A DNA stretch of 64,000 nt from Tragulus kanchil (taxonomy: Eukaryota; Chordata; Mammalia; Artiodactyla; Tragulidae). The first letter of the stretch is position 1. Each line of letters begins with the position of its first letter. The stretch spans positions 102,230,794-102,294,793 of the forward strand of contig JAIOJX010000032.1 of NCBI GenBank assembly GCA_022376925.1, given 5' to 3'. The notes beneath the pieces are model-generated. The model was given only the letters and a program-made list of their open reading frames with translations. It did no database searches and was not told the origin of the DNA. Shown here one piece after another: positions 34,686 to 47,009 of the stretch. The position numbers were made by a program, and so were the translations under genes.

Positions 34686-36877
34686 TAAACACAAGAGGCT
34701 GCATTACATCTTCTTGATGCCTACTCAGTGTTTACTAAATAAGTGCTCTGCCTTACCCACATGTGTATGGGTACACACCCCACGCAAGTTCTAAAAAGAA
34801 CTCAAAAGTGTCAACAAGTTTGTTTTGATCTTGCTGGAGTTGGGTATACCATAGTAAAGAAGGAAAAGGGCAAGAAAGGAAGCTTTAATAGATTCCACAC
34901 CTACCATATTGTAAGGCTAAGGTTAGGTGCTCTGAATACATTGTCTCAAGTTCTATTGTTCTTACTCTGACAAGTCTCAATTGGTAGTGCAACAGAAAAC
35001 TGAAGTCCTGTTACTAATGAACTGTGCAGCCCTGGAGAGTGAGTGGTGGAAACAGAAAGCAGCTTGCTTGGAGGTGAAAATTTAATACATGTATAGAGTT
35101 GATACACTCATGAGCTCTTATTGCAGCCCCAGGCTCATGATAGAATCACATTATATTTATTTAGGTCTATGTCCAATGCTATATAGTTACAACCTTTTAA
35201 CTCCCCTGCTACATAAATCCCCCAAACCTGTTTCTCAGCCCATGTTAAACTTTCAACTTAAAAACAAAATAACCATTGCATTGCCAACCATCTCAGTCAA
35301 AGCCAGGCAACAAAGACAGTAGCTAGAATAAAGTCAGTGCTCCTGCCACACAAGGGAAAATGGTTGGGATGAGCAGCTAGCAGACTTCACCACAGTGGTA
35401 GAAATGAACTTCAACCTCACCAACAATGCTTATGATTTTGTTATTTATAAAACTATTTCAAGAATAAAGCCTGGAGTATTAAAACGTATTTCCTGTTAGT
35501 GAGCACATGAATGGTATCAAAGTAAAATAAAAAAGTAAATACTTACTAAGGACTACATAATTTACCTTTGAAATGAATACATGGATTTCTATATTCTTTG
35601 AATTTCTTCTAGAATTACCACAGCATAAATTTCCTCCTGCATGAGTCTTCCCTTCCAGGGCTTCCCAGGTTGATGACCTCTCCATAGAGGACCGTAGTAA
35701 ACCAGTCAAGCAAAGTCTGCTTTGCCCAATCATATTCCATGCACAAGAACATGGACTTGGTGTGGTGGTTATGCTGTAGTGTAAACACAAGAGGCTGCAT
35801 TACATCTTCTTGATGCCTACTCAGTGTTTACTAAATAAGTGCTCTGCCTTACCCACATGTGTATGGGTACACACCCCACGCAAGTTCTAAAAAGAACTCA
35901 AAAGTGTCAACAAGTTTGTTTTGATCTTGCTGGAGTTGGGTATACCATAGTAAAGAAGGAAAAGGGCAAGAAAGGAAGCTTTAATAGATTCCACACCTAC
36001 CATATTGTAAGGCTAAGGTTAGGTGCTCTGAATACATTGTCTCAAGTTCTATTGTTCTTACTCTGGCAAGTCTCAATTGGTAGTGCAACAGAAAACTGAA
36101 GTCCTGTTACTAATGAACTGTGCAGCCCTGGAGAGTGAGTGGTGGAAACAGAAAGCAGCTTGCTTGGAGGTGAAAATTTAATACATGTATAGAGTTGATA
36201 CACTCATGAGCTCTTATTGCAGCCCCAGGCTCATGATAGAATCACATTATATTTATTTAGGTCTATGTCCAATGCTATATAGTTACAACCTTTTAACTCC
36301 TCTGCTACATAAATCCCCCAAACCTGTTTCTCAGCCCATGTTAAACTTTCAACTTAAAAACAAAATAACCATTGCATTGCCAACCATCTCAGTCAAAGCC
36401 AGGCAACAAAGACAGTAGCTAGAATAAAGTCAGTGCTCCTGCCACACAAGGGAAAATGGTTGGGATGAGCAGCTAGCAGACTTCACCACAGTGGTAGAAA
36501 TGAACTTCAACCTCACCAACAATGCTTATGATTTTGTTATTTATAAAACTATTTCAAGAATAAAGCCTGGAGTATTAAAACGTATTTCCTGTTAGTGAGC
36601 ACATGAATGGTATCAAAGTAAAATAAAAAAGTAAATACTTACTAAGGACTACATAATTTACCTTTGAAATGAATACATGGATTTCTATATTCTTTGAATT
36701 TCTTCTAGAATTACCACAGCATAAATTTCCTCCTGCATGAGTCTTCCCTTCCAGGGCTTCCCAGGTTGATGACCTCTCCATAGAGGACCGTAGTAAACCA
36801 GTCAAGCAAAGTCTGCTTTGCCCAATCATATTCCATGCACCAGAACATGCACTTGGTGTGGTGGTTATGCTGTAGTG
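34686..36877. repeat. Direct tandem duplication 15 (offset 1096)
   Basis: Bases 34686-35781 recur at 35782-36877 with no gap. Differences include A/G at 34974 against 36066-36070 and changes in the last 60 bases of the first copy (cacaagaacatggactt against caccagaacatgcactt). The first part of the unit also occurs at 33617-33814. Confidence 0.96.
34890..35781. other. Unclassified non-coding DNA
   Basis: No gene or confident repeat. Frames such as 35089-35322 plus and 35479-35790 minus have no recognisable domain. It is copied at 35986-36877. Confidence 0.5.
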
Positions 36878-38429
36878 AACTTGGTTTATTGTATGCATAC
36901 TTAGCCAGAACCCCCTTAGGAACAGACATTGTGTGTACATCACACTCTGCCCATTGCTTCACACAGTCACTGGCACTTGATGAGTGCTCCACGAATATTT
37001 GCTGAGTTCAATGTCAGTTTCTAAGCTAGAGTTCTTGTATCATTCAGCATGTTCCTGGCACCAAGAAGGCCCTCAAAATAAATAATGAATGCATGAATGA
37101 ATGAGAGTGAAAAAACACATATGCAAGGAAGTAAACAAAATCAACAAACACCATTTTTGTAGTGATTATCCCAATTTCATAGATAATAGCAGCTGGAAAA
37201 CTGAAAGATCTCTCCAACAAACTCCAATCTGGTTATGAGGTTAAGACTTAAGTTTAAGAATGATTGGCTTTAAATGCCATGCTCTTGACTCAAGATTTTT
37301 TTCGCTTAGCTCTTAAATGACTCCAAAACATGGATATTGCCAAATGTGATTTTCAGGTTTTTTTTTTTTTTTTGAAAAAGCATTTAATTCTAAAAGCTCC
37401 TTAAATAGCTTGATATTTACCCAATTTCTTGTATCTGCTTTGGGAAGTTTCCAACTAGAAAGGGAGTTGAAGTGCTTTTGTAGAATCAGGCTATTAACAG
37501 CATGTTACATGCTTCCTGAAGAGATCTGGCTGTTATTGGGTTAAAAATTATGAGGTTCACCCTATGCCCCTAAACAATTGCCCCAGCATGTCCTCTCCCC
37601 CACCACCCACAGAAATAAATGGTACAGCAATTACCAGGGTTCAAGGCTATATCCTTACTCTCTCTAGAGCCCAGAGGCAATGGAGCTATTTTCTCTAAGA
37701 ACACAGATGATTCCTTTATGCTTATTCTGTGACCCAAGCAGGCAGACTATTCACAGTGTCAAATCCATGGGCCCCTCATAGTGACCTCTGAATGCCAAGG
37801 CCAGCATGTACTTGTTCCCTGTGAAGATGTATATTATGGTGGGTGCTCCCCACCAAGGCCTCTCAAGAGTCCCCATTTCAGAGCATGCCTCTGCTGTCCT
37901 CAGGACTCATGGTCCTTCAGCATCATTAAGGATCCCAGGATAGCCAAAATATAATGGGCTGCTGGGAAGCTTAGACTGAGGCCATCTGGAATGCGTTTGG
38001 AGCCAAGACCCACCTGTGATGCATTAGGCCCCAACCCCAGAACTGGCTCAGTGGAAAGGAGCTGCTAGGGCGGCTAACTGGGGAACCTGGGGGAGTGTAA
38101 TTGGAGAAGGGTGATTTTGGAGCACAGGGCTTGCCCGGATCTTTGCGTCTCCTGAGAGTGTGCAGGCAGGCTGTCTGCTGAAAGGGTTTAAATTTTCCAC
38201 ATTGTGAAAGAAGAAAATGACTATATATAAAGATGGTTCATCTTTTCTCAGACAACTCAGTGATAGAACAGAACTGCCTTTCAGATATCACCACTGGGCC
38301 AAAGGTGGTAAAATTTGCATGTGGGACCTGAGGTTTGGAGGATAAACAGCCTAAGGTCTAGTCTTAGCTCTCAGTCTCATTACTGGGTGATCTCTGGTTG
38401 CTTTCTTACTGTGTACACACATGGAGGAG
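36878..38429. other. Unique non-coding DNA, MIR/L2-like tail at 36955-37120
   Basis: Phrases such as gttcctggcaccaagaagg and ctcaaaataaataatgaatg resemble the 3' end of MIR or L2. A T run is at 37358-37374. No gene is seen. This begins the longest stretch in the window without any kilobase duplication. Confidence 0.45.
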
Positions 38430-38558
38430 GAGAAAGGCCTCTTGTCTCTTCTCTTATTATTACACTAAATTCCATCATGGGCTCCTACCCTCATGACTTT
38501 GTAATCATAATCACCTCCAAAGGCCACACCTCCAAATACCATCACTATATTAGGTCTT
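38430..38558 (-). mobile_element. MaLR-type LTR fragment, antisense, left part
   Basis: Antisense MLT1/MST-like LTR: ccctcatgactttgtaatc, then cacctccaaaggccacacc and tccaaataccatcactat. The element continues after the nested SINEs at 39090 (ttagggcttcaatatttgaac), so it was split by the Bov-tA insertion. Confidence 0.65.
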
Positions 38559-38708
38559 GGGGCTTCCCAGGTAGCTCAGTGGTGAAGAATCCACCTGCCA
38601 ATGCAAGGTACTTTAGGAGACATGGGTTTAATCCCTGGATTGAGAAGATTCCCTGGAGGAGGAAATGGCAACCCACTTCAGTATTCTTGCCTGGAAAATC
38701 CCATGGAC
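38559..38708 (+). mobile_element. Bov-tA SINE, 5' part
   Basis: Plus-strand Bov-tA inserted in the MaLR LTR, itself interrupted at 38724 by a CHR SINE. The short flanks attaggtctt (38549-38558) and attagggctt (39090-39099) are probable target-site duplications of the Bov-tA. Confidence 0.9.
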
Positions 38709-38723
38709 AAAAGGGCCTGGCAG

Positions 38724-39017
38724 GGCTTCCCTGGTGGTCCAGTGGGTAAGGACACTGACATGCAGTGCAAGGGGCACAGGTTCAATCCCTGGCCTGGGAA
38801 GATCCCATGTGCTGTGGAGCAGCTGGACCAATGTGTCCAATTACCTAGCCAGAGCTCTGGAGCGCATGCACCCAGAGTCAGTGCTCTGCAACGACAGAGG
38901 CCACCGCAATGGGAGGCCCACATGGGCCAAAGAACAAAGATGGATGAAAAACGATAAATGAAAGACCAATAGAAGTGGCCCGCCCACCCCCTCCCACTCC
39001 TCTCCCCACCGCCAAAA
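38724..39017 (+). mobile_element. CHR-type SINE nested in Bov-tA
   Basis: Full-length CHR SINE. The perfect 15-base target-site duplication aaaagggcctggcag lies at 38709-38723 and 39018-39032, in the body of the Bov-tA. The tail is C-rich and then A-rich. The long frames over it (38678-39091 minus, 38601-38957 plus) are SINE readings. Confidence 0.95.
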
Positions 39018-39089
39018 AAAAGGGCCTGGCAGTCTACAGTCCATGGGGTTGCAAAGAATTGGACACGACTGAGCACACACATATTATGC
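39018..39089 (+). mobile_element. Bov-tA SINE, 3' part
   Basis: Remainder of the Bov-tA split by the CHR SINE: gtctacagtccatggggttgc through ggacacgactgagcacacac. Confidence 0.9.
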
Positions 39090-39099
39090 ATTAGGGCTT

Positions 39100-39545
39100 C
39101 AATATTTGAACTTGGGAGAAGAGAATATAATAACAGCTTCCTTCCGAAAATCTACTATAGTGCAGAAATTTTATTTGCATTGGTTTTAATTTTCTGAACA
39201 GCATATAAGGGAGATAGTAGCTTTGTATTTTACAATAAAAAACATGAGCCAAACTGAAGCCCAGAGGGCAAGAGTAACATACAAAGTCATAAGAACTTGA
39301 ACTCAAGTTCATTGGCATCATTCAGCGCTCCTAGTTTTTCCACTATGATGTGCTAACTTGGTCGAACGAGATGAGTTAATTTATATAGCCAGTGTCTCTT
39401 CCTTTGTATATCTTGTGAAAAAAACTCACTGTATTAGAATGAACTGATTTGTGTTAGTCCCTTAAGAATAACAAAAACAGATTACCTAAAAGGAAACTCA
39501 TATTAAAATATTAGATGCTAATTAATAGAAGGGCCTATGCTCCTC
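39100..39545. other. Unclassified non-coding DNA
   Basis: The first 20-30 bases continue the MaLR LTR. The rest shows a MIR-like patch (gcccagagggcaagagtaac near 39260) and no gene. Confidence 0.45.
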
Positions 39546-39780
39546 TGGACTTCTCAGGTAACACTAGTGGTAAAGAATGTGACTGCCAGTGCAGGAGAGG
39601 TAAGACATGCAGGTTTGATCCCTGGGTTGGGAAGATCCCTGGAGGAGACCCACCTCAACCCACTCCAGTAGTCTTGCCTGGAGAATTCCATGGACAGAGT
39701 AGCCTGGCAGGCTACAGTCCATAGGGTTGTCAAGAGTCGGACATGATGGAAGCCACTTAGTATCACATGCACACACACTC
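39546..39780 (+). mobile_element. Bov-tA SINE
   Basis: Plus-strand Bov-tA from tctggacttctcaggtaacac to gagtcggacatgatggaagcc, followed by a CA-rich tail. A small insertion (ggtaagacatgc) is typical of one Bov-tA subfamily. Confidence 0.9.
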
Positions 39781-40935
39781 ATCTGGTTCACCTCTGATGG
39801 CTGAGGAACTGGAGGTACAGAGAATAGAAGGGACCTATATATATTCGCACTACGTGATATAACAGACTCAGAATTTAAACCCAGAATTTTTGAACCCATT
39901 CCCAGTTCTCTTTTCCCTAGTACTATGCCTTAGTTAAAATGACTTGTCTATCAGATAAAAATCAGTCCTTAGACTCTGAATTTAAGTCCTCAAGAGGGGT
40001 GATTATTTTTATTATTGTTTAAATGCAAATACAATCTCAGCAACAGGTCAGAATACACTGAGCCGTTTTGTTGTCCAGGTTTAGGGCTCTGACTTAGTAA
40101 TTTCCAACTGGAGTTTTCCCTTGCAAGTCCAAATATCATAGATTATTTATCAATCTTTTCCATCTACTATACAAGCCATAGTAATATCCCTGACTATATG
40201 AAGACCAGAACACACAAACCTGCAGAGGAATCGTAATTTGTCTCTAGTTGTGATTTTAAGAAAATATTTAAGAACTTCTGGCTGCAATTGACAAGGACAG
40301 CTTTAGAAAGAGCTTTTAGATATAATTATGTGAAACATGACTTTCATTTGGAATAAATTTTTAAAAATTAATTTTCTCATTTTCAATTCAAAATTTTATT
40401 GTTCCTGCATAAAAATTAAAATGATAAATGCTGATAGATTGGCCCCATTGACAGAAAAAAATTGCAAATAGTTACATAATGCCAGGTTTATATCAGTGCA
40501 ATAAAATGTTATGAATAGAAATGAATTAATTTCACAATGGGCACTTTTTTTACCAAATTCATAGAATCAGGTAAAACTTGGGAGGTTCATTTAAAGATGG
40601 AATGCTAATATTGCCATTTGAACCTCAAAAAGTTAAACATTGGAGACAAACGTATTTTTGTGGTGGTTATGCAAATAACAATTTTGTAGAACACAGCACT
40701 GCAGTGAAAACAATATTTTTCTAAACTAAGAAGTCTATCTATGGTAATGTGCAAATATACTTAGAATCCATTGTGGTACATACAATTTCCATTTGTATTC
40801 TAATTCAGTCATATTCTACAATTGAAATGGAATCTGTAGTCACCAAAAGTTATTGTTTTAACATTTAAAAATGTAAAAGCTTTGTGGCAAGGCTAATGTT
40901 CAATAAACACATATAAGCATTCAATATTAATATAT
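39781..40935. other. Unclassified AT-rich DNA
   Basis: No gene or confident repeat. Confidence 0.5.
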
Positions 40936-41151
40936 GTGCGTGTGTTCATGTGTGCTAAGTCTCATCAGTTGTGTTCAACTCTTTGCAACCCCCTGGACTG
41001 TATTCCTCCAGATCCTCTGTCCCTGGGACAGGTAATAATACTGGACTGAGTTGCCACACACTCCTCTAGGGGCTCTTCCTGACCCAGGGATGGAACCCAC
41101 ATCTCCTGCACTGGAGGCAGATTGTGAACCGCTTAGCCATCAGGGAAGCCT
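40936..41151 (-). mobile_element. Bov-tA SINE, minus arm of an inverted pair
   Basis: Antisense Bov-tA from catgtgtgctaagtctcatc to the head complement agccatcagggaagcc. Its head abuts, across about 15 bases, the head of the next element. Confidence 0.9.
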
Positions 41152-41165
41152 ATCTATATATTTTA

Positions 41166-41335
41166 GGGGCTTCCCTGGTGGTACTAGCAGTATAAAGATC
41201 CCATGGAGGAGGACATAGCAACTCACTCCAGTATTCTTGCCTGGAGAATCCCATGGACAGAGGAGCCTGGCAGGTGATAGTCCACAGGGTTGTGATGAGT
41301 CAGACATGACTGAAGTGACTTAGCACACACGTGCA
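41166..41335 (+). mobile_element. Bov-tA SINE, plus arm, internally deleted
   Basis: Plus-strand Bov-tA from ggggcttccctggtggtac. It lacks roughly 40-50 bases after the head (the gcaatgcaggagacctgggttc region) and resumes at agatcccatggaggag. It ends with tgactgaagtgacttagcac. Confidence 0.88.
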
Positions 41336-41372
41336 TGCACGCACGCACACACACACACACACACACACACAT
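41336..41372. repeat. (CA)n-type microsatellite in SINE tail
   Basis: GCACGCACGCA then about 14 CA units, grown from the Bov-tA 3' tail. Confidence 0.95.
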
Positions 41373-42483
41373 ATTAACATGTCTGGGGGCATTTTCTCTT
41401 TGTTGCCTACAAATAGTATTTTAGAAATGTGTGATTCTGTGAAAACCTATGTAGATCAACCTAAGTATACTTTGTAAGAGTATTCTACATTTTTATTGCA
41501 TTTTCTACAAAATAAAATAATTTTTAATATAATCATCAAAGAAATATTATTTAAAAGTTCAGCTTTTAAAGATTTTTGCGAGTTGCTATGATAGAAATAA
41601 AGTTTACAAACAGGAGGAGGCTGAAATTCATCTTCACATAAGCAAGCGAGAAACTGAACAGATGAGTCATTGAGGGCTCAAACTGTCTGCAACATGGAAC
41701 TTTGAAAAGTTATAGTTGCATTTTGGAATGTCTCAACTTGAGGAAAGAATCTTTTGATGAAGCTCCTATTTCTAATTGTATAAATGTGCATTTTATTCTA
41801 GAACCAATTGACACTGATAACATTTACACTTCTGAAGCATAAATCTGGTGAAAACAATCATGAATAGACACAACCTAATTGAGCTGCATCTTCTAAACTG
41901 GCACAAATGATAGAATCCATGAAAATATTTGAGCTACATACATTTTAACACACGCAAAAATAAAAATTATAAATGTCTTCATTTAACAAAATTTCTGAGC
42001 TCACACGATGCCTCAGTACTTACAGTTTCCTCAATATTATCCTTAAAATTTTTAATTTTTTAACTCAAAACACAACTTAAAGAATATGTCAATTGTATCA
42101 GAAAACTAAATAATAAGACTACTAGAAAAATTAATTCACAGAAAAGTACTAATGATATGGTACCACAGATGGATACTATGAAGAAATTGATTCAGGATCT
42201 GTTTCTTTTTGTTTCTATTTTGCTTCTTTCTTTTTAAAAACCCATTTTATTATAAAAAGTTCAAACATATACATAAATAAAAGAATATAATGACTGATGT
42301 TCACCCTCCACAGCTTCACAGCTATCACACAAGGCCAATCTTGTATCCTCCATAGCCCCTACACTTACACAATCTGTTTTGACTTAGCTATTTTGGCCAA
42401 AAGAGTAGACGATTTTCTTTTCCTTACACACCTTTTAATTATTTACTCTTTTAACTTTCATTGAGGTACACTTTGGACAACTA
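41373..42483. other. Unclassified AT-rich DNA
   Basis: No gene. The part around 42240-42390 (cccattttattataaaaagttc, then cacaaggccaatcttgtatcc) looks like an old interspersed repeat that I cannot assign. Confidence 0.4.
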
Positions 42484-42695
42484 ATGCAAACAGCTGAGGC
42501 ATTGGAAAAGACCCTGATGTTGGGAAAGATTGAAGGCAGAAGAAGAGGGCAACAGAGGATGAGATGGTTGGATGGCATCACTGATTCAAGGGACATGAAT
42601 TTGGACAGACTCTGGGAGACAGTGAAGGACAGGGGAGCCTGGAGCACTAAAGCCCATGGGGTCACAGAGAGTCAAGTACAATTTAGTGCCATGAA
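42484..42695 (+). pseudogene. BovB LINE 3' end
   Basis: Plus-strand 3' terminus of BovB: the C-terminal ORF remnant (readable as [20 protein letters not shown] and LDGITDSRDMNLDRLWE) and the end ccatggggtcacagagagtc. It is truncated at the 5' side, the usual product of incomplete reverse transcription. The 95-codon frame 42484-42771 is this remnant plus flank. Confidence 0.9.
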
Positions 42696-43409
42696 CTTAT
42701 CTGAACTGGGGTGTTTTAAGTGCATGAAAATAATTAGATGTATATACTTTTTGAAGTATTTGATCAGCTAACAGATGTATCAACCTATAAATAATTCTTG
42801 CTGCTGTTCAGTCACTATCTATAAAGACAGCATAAAGGCATCTGGCTCATTCTGTGAAATGTAGCCTATCCAAATTTGTTCTGTGCCCCCTGAAGATTAA
42901 AAAAATGATTATACCTGCAACTCTCTCAAAAAAGCATTTACAATGACAGGGACAAATCCAAAATTTTTGAGAGGTCAGAAATGACACCTTCTCACTTAAT
43001 TCCTCTGGATGAGCAAGGACATCCTTGTTTAAATTTCCTTCCCAGGAGAACTCACAAACCAAGGAAAATTACACAAATTGATCTCCTATATCAACTGGAC
43101 TTGGGGCAGGGTTTTTCCATTCAATAAATAATCTTTATGCTCAACCCTCAGTTTGGGATACAGAGATGAGTAATTCACAGTATCTGGGTTCCATCTATAA
43201 GAAATAGTAAAAGTGTGTTCAACTAATTATAATACTAGACATAATGAAATAATGCTACCTAGAGGGTTATGTCAATGGCAGCACAATCAATGGCAACACA
43301 AGTAAAAGGAGGCAGCAATGAATCCTGGCTGGGAGATCAGCTGTGGTGAGGTTCAACTGGGGCTTGTTGGGTTTTCATGGTGATGGCAGGATGTTTATAA
43401 AAGGCAATG
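42696..43409. other. Unclassified non-coding DNA
   Basis: No gene or confident repeat. Confidence 0.5.
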
Positions 43410-43770
43410 AAGGGGTTTCCTTGGTGGTCCAGCAGTTAAGAATCCACCTGTCAATGCAGGGGACTGATCCCTGGTCCAAGAAGATCCCATATGCCATGGT
43501 CCCATGTGCCTTGTCCCATATTCCATATCCTCTATGCCTAATCTGAGAAGACCCCATACGCCATGTGCCACAACTACTGAGCCAGCACTCCAGAACCTAC
43601 GAGAAACGACTACTAAAGCCTCTGCACCTAGAGCCCATGCTCTGCAACAAGAGAAACCACCACAATGAGAAGTCTGCCCACCTCAGTGAAGAGTAGCTCC
43701 TGCTCCCTGCAACAAAGATCCAGTACACAGACCCAAATAAATTAAATTAAAATTTAAAAATAAAAGGAAA
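43410..43770 (+). mobile_element. CHR-type SINE, older long form
   Basis: A diverged CHR SINE with the long body ccacaactactgagccagca, cctagagcccatgctctgc and agagaaaccaccacaatgag, ending in cccaaataaattaaat. Unlike the other CHR copies here it lacks the ccaatagaagtggcc end. Near 43490-43560 a stretch has a local repeat of catatgcc/catgtgcc phrases. Confidence 0.85.
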
Positions 43771-46246
43771 ATAAGAATGAAAGTAGATTATATAGGTAGT
43801 GTCCAAAACTCAAATGATAGTTGGGGAAACTTTTACTTTCTAAGAACAGATTTTAACAACACACATGAGAACAAACAATAATTGGCATACAGGCAGGCAG
43901 GCGTGGTGTTATACGAGCAGTTGCTCTCAGGATATTTAGAGGGAAATCCAGAACAAGGATATGTACATGTGATCCTCACTTCACACTGCTGAAAAGCTCA
44001 TAAGAAAGGCCTGGATGACAGTAGTGAAGTTCAACTGACACAACAGATACCCCACAAGCTGGCTTAAGACAACACAGAGAGCAGAGCTGTTTGGAAGTAG
44101 GAACTTTTACTCCCTTTAGAGAAAATACTCCTTGCTTTTCCTTCTCCCCCTCACCAACTCCACCTAATATGATCTAATTTATCTAGTCTGATGCCGACTG
44201 GACACTTACTAGTATACAACAAATAGACAGTCCAACAAGAGGCTCCTTCTGGTATGAAAAATAAGGACTGTTAAAGTTTCAAGATCAAAGAAGGAACATA
44301 ACTTTCTCTGCATTCACTTTACTTACTTGAACATGAGAAAAAATTGTGACATGAAAAGAGCATAATTCTCAAAACGTGTACTTACTCACTGCATTAGTAA
44401 AAGTTTTTATAACCTTTTACAGAGTAATATTTGAAAAACAAATAAGGCTCTTAATTGAAAGGCCTTTAACACCCTTTACAGAGTCCAGTGATTCCAAATT
44501 ACCTACCGCATTAAATTTTTAAAAATTTACCATGGGGATTATACATATCTGTAAACAACAAAACACTGTAAAAATAAAAAGTAACATTTTTAAAAAATTA
44601 CCATGAATAGCACTATCTAATTTATCCCCTTTAGGAGGTGCACTTTAGTAGCAATATGAGTAACTGATTAGAGAAGTACTATAATGAGTATTTAATCAGG
44701 AAATCTATTAAAGAGACATTGTAATTATTCAGCATCATTCATCTCTTAAGGTGGTGACGGAACTATCCAGTCAAAGAGAAATCTATCATCCTTGACTGTG
44801 TCCTTTCCATGACATTTTGTATCTACTTGTCACTGTCTTCTAATTGGTTGGTGTGAGTGGAGAGCAGTAACAACATAACCTGATTATATGGAAAGGAAAA
44901 GGGTAAGACCTCTGAGAAGGAAGAAATATGGTGAATTTTTTGTTTGTACCAAACTGAATTTAAACCTGGTGGACTGACTGCCAGATAGGAGATATCCAGC
45001 AGTTATTTAGGAAATAAATGGATCAAAAGTTTAAAGGAGTAATCAGAACACTTTGGCTACAATTGTATAGGAAGGAGAAACAGCTCCAAAATTTTTTCTA
45101 TCAACTGTTAAAACTTCAGAGCTTTATGCTCAAAAATCTGACAAGGATCCTAGAGAAATTTTGGTAGCTGAATAGATATTTTCTTCAGAAGAAAAGAAAA
45201 TGCAAATATGCCAATAAAAGAAGTTCCATGCCTTGTTCTTAGAAAATTTTATTTCATTAGTTAGCTGTCCCTAACTTCGCAAAGTCCACATGTTACTGCA
45301 GGTCTGTTCTTTCTCTTAATAGAGGCAATTATAGTTTAATGCATTCAGTTGGAATACTGTCAAGAAATGGCCGGCAATGATGTGTAACTGTGACTGAAAA
45401 TACCCAGCACTCACTTGGCCAAAATCAACCCTACCAGGGACCACCATTCACACAAGCGAACTCTACACCATGCATGTTCTGCCCCATCCACTGTCCCAGG
45501 GACCTAGGGAGAAGATGCATCGGGGCTACTAGAAACCCAACCCCCGTTTAGGGAGGTAAGAGAGAAAAAAAGAATACATTATGGAGATTTAAATGCAGAG
45601 ATAGCATTCGGAAACTCTAGGCTCTGTTTTATTCCTGGCCAGACTTCAGGGAGGCAACAAATCCTTTAGCTCAAGGCTCCTTCCACATCCTCTGCCACTG
45701 CTGGATAAGCTCCTGGTAGGGGCTGGCCTTGGCTGAGAAATATTTAAATAATGAATTCAAGAAATATGAAGGTAGTTTTAGGTACTTGATGTGCAAGTTA
45801 AAGTGCTTTTGATTGTAAGTCAACTAGCACTGGCTTAGGTTTAACAGCATCTTTTGATTTTTTTAAGAGGACTGAGATATCATAAGGAATCCAAGAGAAC
45901 TCAACAGAGCAACAGAACAGGGTAAGAACCAGGATCTCTCCAGGGACCAGAAGGAGTTTGTAGACCTCTTCTGAAAGCTTGTCAACAGGTATAAATTGGC
46001 TCCAAATTTCTAGGCTCCTGGCCTTGAGTAAAATTCTCAAAGGAGAGAAATTGGCTCATTATAACCAGTTATGGCCAAATGGTGATAAGAAAATACAATA
46101 CCAGTATGGTTTCCCGGGCCCTACCCTATGAATCAGGGCCCTAAATCTACAGCAGAGTAAGGCAGCTAGGTAGACATTCCAATAAATATCCACAGCTCTG
46201 GGGACGTGGCATTAGTTGGCATATTCAGTGTCAAGGTTTATTTGTC
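43771..46246. other. Unclassified AT-rich DNA
   Basis: No gene, SINE or LINE is recognised in about 2.5 kb. The frame at 45798-46040 minus has no domain. A sequencing-based expression check would be needed to see function here. Confidence 0.45.
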
Positions 46247-46481
46247 ACCTTTCACTAGGTTATTATTTGACAATAAGCACATTGCAGTGGTACAAAGCTT
46301 ATTTTTCAGTTACATTGCTTGCTAGATTGAGATAAGGTGTGGCTCCATTTAAAGTTATGGAACAGCTGCTTCTTTGCTCTATGTGCGGAACCCAGACTGA
46401 AGAAGTAGGCCCTACCTGAATCATGCTATTCTTAAAAGATTGAATGGCAGAATGCCTCTTAAGTTTCCATGCAATATCATA

Positions 46482-46585
46482 AATAAATATATATGTGTAT
46501 ATATATGTGTATATATGTATATACAACATATAATACAAAGGAATAATCATATGTATTCTTGTGTGTTATATGTCATATATATATA
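46482..46585. repeat. TATATG/TATA-rich simple repeat
   Basis: Alternating atatatgtgtatatatatg units and neighbouring AT-rich sequence. Copied at about 47614-47717. Confidence 0.9.
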
Positions 46586-46599
46586 ATTATAGATAATTA

Positions 46600-46832
46600 T
46601 TTGGATTTCCTAAGTGGCACCAGTGGTGAAGATCCTTCCTACTAATGCAGGAGACGTAAAAGATGCAGGTTTGATTCCTAGGTCAAGAAGATCCCCTGGA
46701 GGAAGAAATGGCAACCCATTCTAGTATTCTTGCCTGGAGAATCACATGGATAGAGTAGCCTGGTGGACTATGGTCCATGGGGTCACAAAGAGTCATATAC
46801 AACTGAAGCGACTTAGCATGCATGCACACATA
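46600..46832 (+). mobile_element. Bov-tA SINE
   Basis: Plus-strand Bov-tA from tggatttcctaagtggcacc to caactgaagcgacttagcat. It carries the same short insertion (gacgtaaaagatgc) as the element at 39546. Confidence 0.9.
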
Positions 46833-47009
46833 TAATCTTATACATATGTGTGTATGTATGTGTATATACACACACACACATATCCTATTCTGTTTCTCCA
46901 GATGACCCTAACTAACCTCCAAATATAATCGTTAATTGTATACCTTTCAGTTTTAAAATGTATTTTCGATATATATATAGATACATAATAAATATATATG
47001 CACCTATAT

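Larger units (their letters stand above)
32776..34889. repeat. Direct tandem duplication 14 (offset 1068)
   Basis: Bases 32776-33814 recur at about 33836-34889. Both edges are ragged. The first copy lacks about seven bases near 33778 (gggtttgtaaag against gggtataccatagtaaag), and the second starts in an A/T-run stretch that differs from the first. Confidence 0.93.

Noticed and set aside
38601..39091. Overlapping frames of 98-144 codons around 38.3-39.1 kb
   Set aside because: All are readings of nested Bov-tA and CHR SINEs in both directions.
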